The position numbers and the translations under genes were made by a program. The notes beneath the pieces are model-generated. The model was given only the letters and a program-made list of their open reading frames with translations. It had not been told where the DNA came from and ran no database searches. From Spirogloea muscicola (lineage: Eukaryota > Streptophyta > Zygnematophyceae > Spirogloeales > Spirogloeaceae): 23,580 nt of DNA. The DNA is taken from the NCBI GenBank assembly GCA_009602725.1, contig WELB01000003.1, positions 1,094,193-1,117,772 of the forward strand. Direction: 5' to 3'. Shown here in pieces: positions 1 through 10,627 of this stretch; the first letter of the stretch is position 1, and the number at the start of each line of letters is the position of its first letter.

Positions 1-1946
1 GGCGGCTGCGGCGGGGCTGTGGCGGCGTCCTCACCGCCGAGGGCGACTGCCGTGCCGGCGGCCGCTGGCGGCGGCTGCCGTCGCTGCCTGCGGTCCGTGT
101 GCTCTGCCAGCAAGGTGGCGCCATCGGCAGCGAGGCCGACCCTGCCAGAGACGGCCTCCACCTCCCTGCGCAAGCGGCCTGGCGCAGCGAGGACTGCCCA
201 GGCATCGTTGGCCGGCATTGCGGCAATCCGACAGCAGCTCGACTTCGAGGCTGCGCATCCTGCTGCAGCCGTATCGCCGCCGTCACCGCTGCCAGCACCA
301 GCGTCCACTGTGCCTGCTGCCAATCCCAGCCTGCAGGATTCAGCCTTCATGGAGATGAGGCCTCGCGGCGGCTGCAAGGTGGCATCCCAGGACGCGGCAG
401 CGAGCCAGCGCCAGCACCAGGCCCACATGGCGGGCCTGCCGGAGACGGCTGTGGACGTCACTGTGCAGTCCATGCCAACGGTGGACGATTGTACTCTGGC
501 AGGTGGTTCGGCCATCATGGACGCAGGCCCCATCCGAGCAGGGCCGTGGCGAGCCAAGGAGGGCTCTCCGCAGGCATCTGCCAGGGCAGTGGTGGCACCC
601 GCGGCTGACAGTGAGGCGCCCATGCAGTCGGAGGCTGGCATGTCATGCTCTGCGGCGGCAGCCGTCAGCAGCGCACGTACTGCGGCGGCAGAGGCGAATC
701 TTGCAGAGGCCAGCAGACTAACAACATCTACTGAGCAGCCGCCGCCCGGCGAGAGTGCTAGGAGTCTCAAGAAGGGGCGGAGGTGAGCTGCAGCGCTGCA
801 CCACAGCTGCGAGTGACTCGCGAGCTGCAGCGAGCAACAGTGCCAGCTAGTCTGAGCGGTGCTTGACCTGGTCGGCGCCGTTGTTGGTGCTTGTGGCAGC
901 TCGCTAGCAGTGCGTGTGGCAGGCAGGGCGCGGGATGGCGGCATGGCCATTGCGCGCGGCCTTGCGCGGCTCGGCTTCGCCGAGCGGGCACAGCTGCTCC
1001 GCCAGGTCCGCGTGCCTCCACTGGCAGGCCCTTGAGATGCCGGATTGCGAGACCCAGTGGCAGCCAGTTCTCCTTCTTGGCAGTCGTCGCTGCCTGGACG
1101 TACAGTAACCCGGTCGCTCGCTTGCTGCAGGCATGGGCTGCGGCGGACACCGCGGGGCGAGGCTGCAATGAGGAATCAGCGATCGTTGGCAATAGCAAGC
1201 CCGTCTCGGCGTGTGCTCTTGAGGCAACGCTTGGGTCATCGCCGCGCCAACAGCCGCCGTTGCTGCCATCATCGTTGGCGCGGGCTGCCGATGCCTCGGA
1301 GCGCCTCCTGGGGCAGCTCCGTGAGGTGGAGCAGCGCCAGCGACTGGCCAGACTCAAGACTGCTGCTTCTCCCTCGCCGGCATTGTGAGCCTCGAATAAG
1401 CCATTTGCTGCAGCCGCGTTCGCAGTGCATAAGGTGTTAGCTCCTGCTGATTTGTGTGAGAACCTGGACCGCGAAGGCTTCTGTTACGTGTTGTGACTGA
1501 TTACCCGTATGATTGTGCCAGCGCACCTCCACCTGTGGCACTGACGGTACCACAGGTGGTGACATTGCAAACGGAGGCGAGGGCTGAGAAGCGCCGTGAC
1601 TTTCATGAGAAGGTATGCTGTTGGGCCTTCATGGCCATAAGTGTACTCTATCATGCCCGCCCAGACCTTCACTTGCTTTAGGCGCTCGCGTGATGGGCCG
1701 CGCCTGCAGTTGGCGGAGAAGGCCAGGAAGGCGGCGGCATGGCATGCAGTGGCCGCCGAGCAGCGGCGCGAGGAGGAGACGCTCGCAGTAGTGGCGCTGC
1801 GGCGGGCGATGGTACCTCGCGCACGCCTCATGCCGTGGTATGATCGCCAGTTTGAGCCACACCGGTCAGTAGCCTCAGCCCGCCAGGCCCGCCACATGAT
1901 TGAGCCGACAACAAACGACTGTCGCTGCTTGTGCACTTCACCGTGA
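1..1946 (+). CDS. TPX2: TPX2-family spindle/microtubule-associated protein, 3' part
   Basis: 5'-partial gene. TPX2 proteins bind microtubules, promote spindle assembly and in many lineages activate Aurora kinase. The clear part is the C-terminus: an exon at about 1522-1612 (LTVPQVVTLQ..EARAEKRRDFHEK) is joined in phase to 1710-1943 (LAEKARKAAAWH..), then stop 1944-1946. Together they give the charged helix typical of the TPX2 C-terminal domain, followed by its signature MVPRARLMPWYDRQFEP, which resembles the MVPHARPVPNF-type end of plant TPX2. Upstream, frame 1-782 is open to the window edge (Ala/Ser/Pro-rich, ending SARSLKKGR) and stops at a strong GTGAGC donor. A further exon at about 1131-1384 (ERLLGQLREVEQRQRLARLK, acceptor after 1130, donor GTGAGC at 1385) fits downstream, but its start phase does not match the exon ending at 782, so a small exon is probably missing between them. 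The family call rests on the last two exons. The upstream structure is uncertain, and another TPX2-domain protein remains possible. Confidence 0.62.
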
Positions 1947-2706
1947 GCAATTGCATTAATTCCTAGGTTTTCAATTCGGATTGCTACTTCTCATACGTGG
2001 ATTGCTGGTCCAGGTCTACGCAGCGCCTAACGGTGCCTGTGTCACCCAAATTCCACCCGCTGCACGGCCACAAGCAGCATGCAGGAGTTCTACGCACATG
2101 ACTACACCTGCCCCACGCGTGGTGGTATAGCAGTACAGGCACCCCAAGGCATGTCGTTAAACAAGCACAGGGCAGCTGCAAGATGTCATTGAGGTTGCAG
2201 GGTCCACAACCTTGTGCACAGTGCTCCTGAATGAAAGAGACGCTTACCTGATGCCTTGTGTGTCAGCTCAGGCCTAGATGACTTCTTATGTCTATGTCAA
2301 GGAGATTTTGCTGTACTTGAATTCAGAGTCGCTTCAAATATCAAAATGAAATTGTGTCACGCAGAGGCCCATTTCATCATGCTGCGCATGTTGCGCTAAT
2401 AACAACACCCTATTTAGCGCTAAGTCAAGCTCGTTCCAGGCCAACTTGCACTGCCCCGCGTACTTGTGACTGCCAAGGGCAATAATGGCAGAGGCTGCGC
2501 GGGCAAGTTGCTACATAGACCAGCACAGCATAAGGGCCACAAGTTGCTCTGATGAAGCAACCACAGCTAGGCAGCACTCTCCCGTTCATCATTTGCTTTC
2601 ACCAAAGCTGCTGGGAATCTGCCATTCGGGGTGACAGGAGGGCTGCAGTGCCCATGCTGGTGAGCTGCCGTTTTGCACAGACTGAGTCTGCAGGCACGCT
2701 CCAATC
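1947..2706. other. Intergenic region between two convergent genes
   Basis: This holds the 3' flanks of the TPX2-like gene (plus) and the pyruvate-kinase-like gene (minus). I see no reading frame with coding character, no RNA gene and no clear poly(A) signal of the TGTAA or AATAAA kind. Base composition is near 50% GC and resembles the introns of the neighbouring genes. Confidence 0.6.
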
Positions 2707-5700
2707 TTAGCGCTCAATGTCAAGAATCTTTACCACAGCATGATCGCCAAGCTTCTGCATGACGACGACCTGGTCACCAGCCTTGATGATACCCGCTGCC
2801 TTGCCTGCACCAGCTTGCAACACACCCTCAAGCTCAGTAATGCCAGTGCGCAATAGGATGTCACTGCCTTCACAGAGGCCTTGAAAGTGGTAGGTCTTGC
2901 AACAAGGTGTTAGCAATCACAAATCACAGGACAGGGTCCATGATAGAGAGTGTTTTGGACTGTGGGCCATGTGGATTCACTCCAGGAAATGCGCACGAGA
3001 TTGAAGTGTGCAAAACATATGTCACATGGCCACTCTCCAACAAATTACGCTACTACTTGAAGCAGGCGCCTGGCCAGGTTGCTATAGAAGAGCTCCATGC
3101 TTACGACGCGAAAGCTGTGTGCCGCGATGCAGCCTTTACAACAAACATGAAAGTATAGAGCAAGGCTTCATGCACATGCAGCAAAGTTGATTCATGCGCA
3201 CCTGCATCCAAGGCGTAAGTAAGGATGCTCTCGTTGGAGCCGCCAGTGCCACTTGCATCGCTTCCGAGAGCAGAGCTCGCATAGTCAAGTCCTCCACGTA
3301 AGGAACCCGAGCCAGTCCTGGCAAGACAGATTAGGTACAGGTCACTAACTGTAAGTACAAGCTGGGGAGCTTCAAGGAGTGCCCATCGAAGAATTGGTAT
3401 AGAAGCTTCAGTCTGAAGGTTGCATGGGTATCTGCTTGCAGAGGAGCAATATGGCAGGCAGGTGCCACAATCTTTACCAATATATGGTGGATATCAGCGT
3501 TGCACCAGAGTCATGCTTATTAGCACTTCTTCCTCACCATCACGTAACTTGGAGAGGAGAGGTACCTGTTGAATGAGACAGCACTGCTGTCTTTGGCCAT
3601 TGTCAAGTCCTCAGCAGAGTCACGGTGAGCAAAGCTCCGAATCGTGGTCGATGAAGAGCCCGACTGCAAAGATTAATCGCATTAAGTGGCAAAAACCTCT
3701 GAAACTGGTCATCTAAGTCCACTTGATAAACATGGTGATGAATAGGATTGTCTTGGATCATTTGCGCCCGAAATTGTGATCATGGGCCTCATGTCGCTGT
3801 TTGAAAGACAAGTTGCTTGCGTGCACTGATCCATGTTATCATGCAAGTGGAAACAACAGTATTAAAATAGGGATTCATGATGTCTATGTAGCTGTACATC
3901 AAGTCACCTGACAATGTAACACATTTGCCATAGAGACTCACCGAGTGCCTTGGATCAGCAAGCATTGGGAAAAGCCCTCGGACAGCTAAGCATTGGTTTG
4001 CCTTGCAGGATCACGATTAAATAACAAAAGACAACCTCAGTAAAATGTGATGTCCCTATCTTTCTGAAGCAGTACTACATACAGTACTTCCGTATGCCTG
4101 ACATGACAATAGCTGCATTTACGAGGGCACAGGCGAATACAGGATGGAGACGTACACCTCAGTGAGCAGCTCAGAAGATAGCAGTGACACAAGATCAACA
4201 GTGTTTGCCAATTTAGCTTGTTCTCAAGTAGCCAATCTGTACAAACCCTACAAGAGGAATCTCAGTAAGCAAGATCGTCTCAGTGATTTGTATACATACA
4301 TGATAAGCTCCTGAGAATGTCCAGGTCAATTGATTGGTGGTCAGGCGAGGAATGACAACAACAAGCACTGGCATGCTTGGCCGATACTTGGCTATAAGCC
4401 TGCACAGAAACAGCCAGATACTAATCTTCAGGTGGCAGGCGGGTAGCAGGCACTCAGAATAAGTTGGGTACGAAGACTACACAGGTGAACATCACACAAC
4501 TGTGGGCTACTGCATGCTTGCACTCTTCAGTTCTGAAGGTACACAGAAGGGTTGAGCTTGCTTCATGCTGGACTCCTTGTCCACATGGGAGGCAGCAAGC
4601 ATGCAAACTTCTACTGGGGATAGTCTATCACCTGGGAGCCCGACCACTGGTTGTGAAGACGACAATCGTAGGTGCTCCAACTTTGGTTGCAGCTCTGACC
4701 TGCAGTTGCGTACATTCTTAGGAAAACTGTGCTTGTATAACATGCTGAATTATGAGTGATATTAGAGGGAGAGAGCGGAGTCAAGAATTTCAGATGATAG
4801 AAAGTCATCCAACACAAAGGTCCCAAGACAGAGAAGTTGTGAGATGTATGGGAAAGCAGACCGCTGATGAGGCAATTGATTCCAAATGGCTCATGGGTTC
4901 GCCCACAAATTTGACAGTCTTCTTGAAGAAAAGCTCGTGATTGTACACCTTTTCAGCCTGCAATTTCCATACAACAAATCTGACATTCCATTACTTTGTC
5001 TTATGGAGCATGAACACCTATGTATATCTGATTTACCAGTCTACTCAACAGCTTGCTCCACCGCACAGTCAACAAGCATCTATCATGTGGTTGACTTGTG
5101 GAAATCCTGGTATTCTAATATGGCTGCAGTCTTTGCCATGCCTCATCTTGAATAGACAAACCTGCACTATCAGGCAGCATCGACGAGATGCATGCTCAAT
5201 ATAGAACATGCATCAAACTCAGCATGAAAGGACTGATTAAATTCTCACCTCCTGGCAGATTCTGCGTACAGTCCCAACTGTCTCCACAGGATACAACCCC
5301 CGAAGCGTTTCAGCTCCAAGCAGAACTCCATCAGCTCCTGAAGAGGAAGGAGTGCACCAGAGGTAACAAGCTCAAGAAGGACATCAGCAAGACAGACAGT
5401 GTGCAGGGGAGAAGATCACTTGTTACAGGCAACAATCACGGTCTTCTCTGCACCTGCATAGTATATGTGGCAGCCTGACTCGTGAAAACGCACTACATAG
5501 CTTCAAGATTGGCTTCTAATGACAATCTAGGTCTTTCAAGACTAATTCATGGTCACTATCTCCACATTGCACAAGTATCTGTTTCTGCCTGTTGACTAGA
5601 ATATCATCCCTGGCATTGTGTTCATCAGATAGCACAAAGTCAAGACATCACTGCATATACCATCTAGCACAGCATTGGCGATATCTGTTGCCTCAGCTCG

Positions 5701-8700
5701 AGTGGGTCGCGGAGTATCTGTCATGCTGTCCACCACTCGCGTAACAATTGCAGGCTTTCCAGCCATATTGCACTTGTAGAGAGCTGCCTTTTGGAAAAGA
5801 AATACCTGCAGCACAACAATCACGGATATAACAATGTCATATATTTGCTGATGTTAACTTCTGAAGAGCGGACAATTTGAGTGCAGGCTGCAGCGAAGTC
5901 AGCTAACAAACGTTCAGCATACGCATGATGATTTCATGATTGAAAGATGTCATCCTGTTATGCAGTTTTTAAGAATGTCCATGCTGCCATCGGGCTGCTA
6001 ACTTGGTGGAATCAACAATATAAAGCTGATAGAATGCAACCTACTTTCTCAGCGGGCAGATCAATGCCGAGGTTTCCTCGCGAAAGGATTATTCCATTTG
6101 CTTCTGCCAGAATCTCATCAAAGTTGACCAATCCCTGCGAACATAACAGCACTCAACGCTCATGTCAACTTCGATGCCCATAATGCCGACGCTCTACATG
6201 CACTTCCCATCAGATTTTCGTAATCCTTTGCAGTCACAGGACATTCAGAAGCAAAAGGTTGCCCTGCTCAAGAGCACAGACTCGCAATTGCATAGCCTAT
6301 ATGACAATCCAATAATCGCAGGTCACTACTAGTCAAGCAGATGCATACCTCCGTGTTTTCGACCTTGGCAAAAATGTGCGTGTGCGCCAATCCGACAGAG
6401 TTCAGGAAGGATCTGGCCTGAGCAACAACAGATGTGTGAGCCACAAATGATAAGCAACTAGACGGTAAACTTACACAAGAACAGTATAGCTTACTATGTC
6501 AAGCCAATTGCATCTGGAAAGTGTCGTGCACTCGTAAGGAAATTAGACCTGCATGATCAAGCCATGCAGCCCCTTTAGAGCTCCCAGTGATGACTGGCAC
6601 GGCACAAGGACTCACAGTTCGGACGTCCTCCGCATGTCCTGTGAACGAAAGGGACAGAAAGTCGATGCTATTTCGCCCTCCCCAACCACTAATAATCTGG
6701 CATTCGAAACAAGTAAGCCATGTAAATACATGTATGCTCATGCAATGGCTTGCAGTGAGAATTGATGTTACACAAGTAAGTGCGTCGTACCTTCTTGTCT
6801 GCGTCACTCAAGGTGGGCATGGTAATTTTGACTTCCGCTGCATGTGCAGTGAATAGGCTTCCCGTCAAGATTGCGCTGTTCTTAATGTGACAGATCACAT
6901 CTTCATCCTTTGTCTCCACAACCTGTCACAAGCATGACATACTGACGACAAGCCTGTCAGGCCTGCCTTGCCTCTGGCTGCAAAGCCCACTTGCAAAGGT
7001 CAGACAGTTGAAAAACAACAATGTCGCTAATGACCAGCCATTCAGTACTTAAATCTTACATCAAGCCAGACGGAGGTCGTCTCGCTGCCAGTAAAGAGGT
7101 ATTGGCCAACGAAGATGGTGTCTCCAGGTTTGACAGCCTGCAGCGGGATATGAAATTGGGAATGAGTAAATGTATGCTTTAACATAACAAGACACAAGCA
7201 ATACCATCAAATCCGCTGCAAGGTTGGAGCATGACTTACGGCGGCAAGTCCTTTGAAGTTTATGGGCAAGAGGTTGGATGATGCCTCAGCGTCCAAGTTT
7301 GGCGTGAGTGTCACCCTCTCATCATGGACCAGGGCAATCTCATTCTCACTGCTGTTCATGATTTGCAATTCTGGGCCCACAGTGTCCAGCATGACCTGAA
7401 TATGCAGCCTCGGCAAACGTCGTTTCAGCTTGTTTGTCGGCTTTCAGCTTGTTCACGACATCTGCAGCAAACTAACCTTCTGCTCGAGATTCTTCATATT
7501 ATAGCATTTTTCCATCTTCAGGGGAAAGGTATGCTGAAGTATAGGTGCACATACTACATTGTCCACTTTGTCACTTACGTGAACGGATACTCCTTTGACC
7601 ATAATCCATGGCAACTCAGATTTGCACACAATGGAGTTTGTATCCATAGAGCACTTACTGCACAGAGTTTCCGGGTGGCTTTTACGGCCTTCTTCAGGTT
7701 GTCAAGGGTTTCCTGGTGATACTTTGTATCTCCTTGTGAGAAGTCAAATCTTGCAACTGAAGAACAAGTGGTGGGAAGGATATGTTGTCAAAGTTAGAAA
7801 GTTGGGCACGTTCATCTCCTCCTCAACCTCCTAACCTCCGCAACGGCAGAGCGAGGCAAAAGATGGAGAACAGTTGCGATATTGGCTGGTACAGAGTTGC
7901 ATTCAGCTTGAACAGCTCTTATCAAGAGCTTGTATTGCTACCTACACGCTGTTCTAAGCTCGTGCAAATCATGTGAACATCAGAGTGGCTTGCCCGTGGA
8001 ACAAGCACAGCATTGTTGCTGTGGATGTACTGACAACCAAAGATTTCTGCAAGTTCTAAAGTGCCCACAGATAGATTCACCTGACATGCCATTGGTCAAG
8101 AGCTCCTCAAGAACGTCCTGAGACCTTGACTGGTTCCCAAGGGTCCCAATGATCTTCGTCAATGAGGATGGTGTAGACTGCAGAAAGGAGAGGTTACAGG
8201 CATAATGAGCACATTGCTTGCCCTGAATTAGGATTGCGGACTGGGTAGCCCAACATACAGTACTTTGGTTCGGTGGTCAGAAACCTATGACCGACAACCT
8301 TCACAGTGGGTGAAACAGGGTCGTGTGCCCCTGTTTAGCTACAGTTCCTGTTATTCTCCTCCTCACTGCCAACCTCCTCAAGAAATGCAAGTGAATCCTG
8401 GGTACAGTATGCACCTTGAATTTATGCTTGAAAACGCCCTCTGCCTCTGTCGTGCTTGAAGGAGGGGTTGCGGATGCTGATGGCACTTGCATCTCCTGGG
8501 TACACATTGCAAGCCCGATTTTGATCAATGGCAGCAATACAACTTCCCCAGCATAATCTTGCTGCTGCCCTGCAGTGAACAGGTCACAATCCTGACAAAT
8601 GCAGCACTACAATGATGGCCACAGCGAGAAACTCTGCCTGCTGTGATGACTCTCTGCAAAAGGGTCTAACCCCAGCGGCCGGCAGAGGTAGTGTTTCTGC

Positions 8701-9010
8701 TTGAGTGTATCTTGTGCTTGTCATAAGAAAGAGGAGGAACACGGTCTCCAGAAGCTACTCTGTCAAGAGGCCGCCGTGAGGAAGACCTCTTACCTCCTTG
8801 GACGACTCTAGGATTGATGCAAGCTTCACAGGTTCCTGAAGTAGCAGGTGGCTCGCCTGCCAAGTTGGACAAGGCTACATCAATGCTCCTCACTGAGAAT
8901 GAGTAGCTGGTCAGTCAGCTCCTGTCAATCCTGAGAGGCAGAAGAGCTCGCACCCTGACAGGCTCACAGCTGCTTGCTACTGGGCGTGTTCGTGTCAGAT
9001 TGGCCGGCAT
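2707..9010 (-). CDS. Pyruvate-kinase-like protein, divergent plant class
   Basis: Complete gene; 20 exons give 680 aa. Minus-strand exons (high to low): 9010-8968, 8892-8794, 8569-8415, 8177-8081, 7756-7659, 7395-7240, 7137-7060, 6922-6791, 6696-6616, 6417-6349, 6134-6045, 5805-5661, 5337-5249, 4957-4862, 4699-4632, 4399-4300, 4001-3942, 3663-3566, 3317-3202, 2879-2707. All junctions agree in phase. The barrel begins near residue 106 ([13 protein letters not shown]). Landmarks are [10 protein letters not shown] (132-141), MLDTVGPEL (166-174), the B domain ([13 protein letters not shown]), HIFAKVEN (327-334), [10 protein letters not shown] (354-363), [18 protein letters not shown] and the C domain ([24 protein letters not shown]). 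Pyruvate kinase makes pyruvate and ATP from PEP and ADP, but key positions are altered here, so activity is uncertain. The usual plant length is near 520 aa; the excess is a roughly 100-aa N-terminal extension and a Ser/Gly-rich C-domain insert. Exons 1-3 are the least certain. Confidence 0.92.
8415..9010 (-). other. N-terminal extension exons of the pyruvate-kinase-like gene
   Basis: Three exons precede the barrel. Exon 1 (9010-8968) reads [14 protein letters not shown]. It ends at a GTGAGC donor, and a 75-base intron with a CTGAC branch-point-like site ends in TTCTCAG. Exon 2 (8892-8794) has no in-frame ATG, so the start must lie upstream, and exon 1 supplies it in phase. Exon 3 (8569-8415) follows a CTGCAG acceptor and reads [18 protein letters not shown] onwards. 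The Arg/Ser/Thr-rich, acid-free start could be an organelle-targeting peptide, but this is only inference. The exon 3 donor (GTGCAT) is weak. Confidence 0.5.
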
Positions 9011-9278
9011 TTCCTGATCAGAAAATATGCAGCTGGGGCCGAGACGAAGCTTCCTGCTGATGACTACGACTAAATAAATAAGTGCGGGCTCAGCAAATGA
9101 CGGCAGAGTGTGCTACTGCATGCGTGTACTCGTTAGCAAGCGCAAAGCTTCGCCTGGTGAGCTCAGGCAGGTGCAGGATCCAGCACAGACGAGCTCCTCT
9201 GAGTAGCACAGAGCACAAGCTAACCGAGCCAGAGGCAGGAAGTGAGCTTCTAGCTGTGGCTTGCGTACATTGTACGCC

Positions 9279-9503
9279 ATGGCTTCCCGTTGGAGCTGTA
9301 GCGAGCTGTGCGGTGTGCTGGGCGCCTTGCCGGAGCTCCGCCGAGCGACCGAGGGCGCTGCTCAGATTACGGAAACAATCGCTGCCGACGATTGCAGCTC
9401 GAGCGGTGGGAAAGAGCGACGAGCTGCCCGCAGCAGACGCGGCTCTCCACTGCCGGGTCCCAGGCGCGCCCCGGCGGCGGCGGCAGCAGCAGCGGCGGCG
9501 GCG

Positions 9504-9535
<32 letters not shown>

Positions 9536-9659
9536 GACTGCGGCAGCGACTGCGGCGGCTGCAGGAAAAGTCCCTCGAAGGATGGAGGCTCCCTTCACAT
9601 TTGAGCAGTTTTTGCCACGTTGGAATCCTGGTTGGATTGGTCAGTCGAAGGCGCAATAA
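9279..9659 (+). CDS. Possible small Ala-rich protein, unrecognised
   Basis: A 126-aa open frame with a good start context (gccATGG). It reads MASRWSCSELCGVLGALPEL, then a basic stretch, then a long alanine run encoded by the CGG/GCG triplet tract. It ends with a non-repetitive tail, MEAPFTFEQFLPRWNPGW. No family is recognised. The triplet repeat may instead lie in a leader, with translation starting at the second ATG (9581), or the segment may be non-coding, since GC-rich sequence is open in most frames here. No splice partner was found downstream. Confidence 0.25.
9471..9533. repeat. CGG/GGC triplet tract
   Basis: A run dominated by GGC triplets with a few AGC interruptions; the pure core lies at about 9493-9519. 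If translated on the plus strand in the 9279 frame it gives polyalanine. Similar tracts occur near other gene starts in this window. Confidence 0.85.
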
Positions 9660-9905
9660 GAGGCCAGCTGAAATCCAGGTCAGATATCAGGCTCACACGT
9701 GGGAAAGACGCGCTCCCAGAGGCAGCCTCGTGCTGCACTGCGGCTCGCTCGCGGCCGCCACGTGTGCACCACGGGGGGATCGGGCGTAGGGGGGCATGGC
9801 AAGAATCTGGAGATGGGCTGACTCTTCTTGTTCTGAATAGTAATGCTTGCCATTGAAGGATCCTTTTAGACCCTACGGACTTCGGAAAAGGCTGTCTTTC
9901 TTTTT

Positions 9906-10090
9906 TCAAGTGCCACGCCGTCGCCGCTCACGACGTTTTCTGTACGTCTCTCCGCAAGGATGGTCCCTGAGAGTGACCATGCTGGTTCCAAAATTTACTG
10001 GATTTGCAACAGTGGTGCCTTGGATCTGCTGGTCTGCCGCATCAAATTTGGAAGCGCGTGCCTTGCCCACTTCATTGATTTCAATATCCA
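9906..10090 (-). CDS. Candidate terminal exon of an unknown minus-strand gene
   Basis: The frame reads DIEINEVGKARASKFDAADQ, continues through QIQGTTVANPVNFGTSMVTL and ends in a basic tail (YRKRRERRRRGT) with stop at 9906-9908. Codon choice looks natural and base composition is moderate, unlike the GC-rich flank. Immediately upstream on the minus strand is TTTTACTAATTCCC followed by TTATAAAG, which could be a branch point plus 3' splice site. No upstream exon could be joined with confidence; the GC-rich frame beginning MVAKTVCLHLAGFHGRSLDI (ATG at 10575) is one possibility. No family is recognised. Confidence 0.3.
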
Positions 10091-10627
10091 CTTTATAAGA
10101 GGGAATTAGTAAAACACTCCCGACGTTGCCGTCTAGGGCGTCCCTAGCAGCTGCCCGGCGGCGGCGGCGCAGATCGCGGCGTCCGTCGCGGCGGGGACGG
10201 CGGCGCGAGCTGCGGAGCCAAGGCCAGCGCCAGCGGCTCGCCCACACGCCTGCGCCGCAGCTCGTCGGGGGCCCCGGCTGCGATGCCGTACACGGGCAAG
10301 AGCACGCTGGCCCTGGTGAGGAGCGAGCCCTCGCCACCTTCGCCGCGGCGTCGCAGCCCGATCCGCGGCCTCCTCGCGGCCGCGCTTGCGACGCGNCCCC
10401 GAGGCGCGGCGCTCGCGCCGCAGAACCCGGCGGCGTCTGCGGCGCGCGCGCCGCCGCCTCCGGCGCAGGGCCTTCGCCGCCGCCGGAAGTGGAGCACAAG
10501 AAGAACGCAGCTGCTGATGTCCAACGAGCGGCCGTGAAAGCCAGCCAGGTGCAAACAGACGGTCTTCGCGACCATGTCTCCGGAGACACAAGGCTAGGCG
10601 GACAGGGCGCTCGCGCAGCCTGACGGC

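Larger units (their letters stand above)
9011..10627. other. GC-rich region between divergent genes
   Basis: The 5' flanks of the pyruvate-kinase-like gene (minus) and the TRAIP-like gene (plus) meet here. 9011-9270 looks like promoter or leader with no coding signal. From 9300 to 9560 and from 10130 to 10600 the sequence is very GC-rich, with long open frames on both strands that are largely a by-product of composition (Arg/Ala/Gly runs). One ambiguous base (n) sits at 10396. Weak coding candidates are listed separately at 9279-9659 (plus) and 9906-10090 (minus). A further short GC3-rich start, MPYTGKSTLAL at 10283-10315 (plus) followed by a good GTGAGG donor, could not be joined to any downstream exon. 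Confidence 0.5.
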
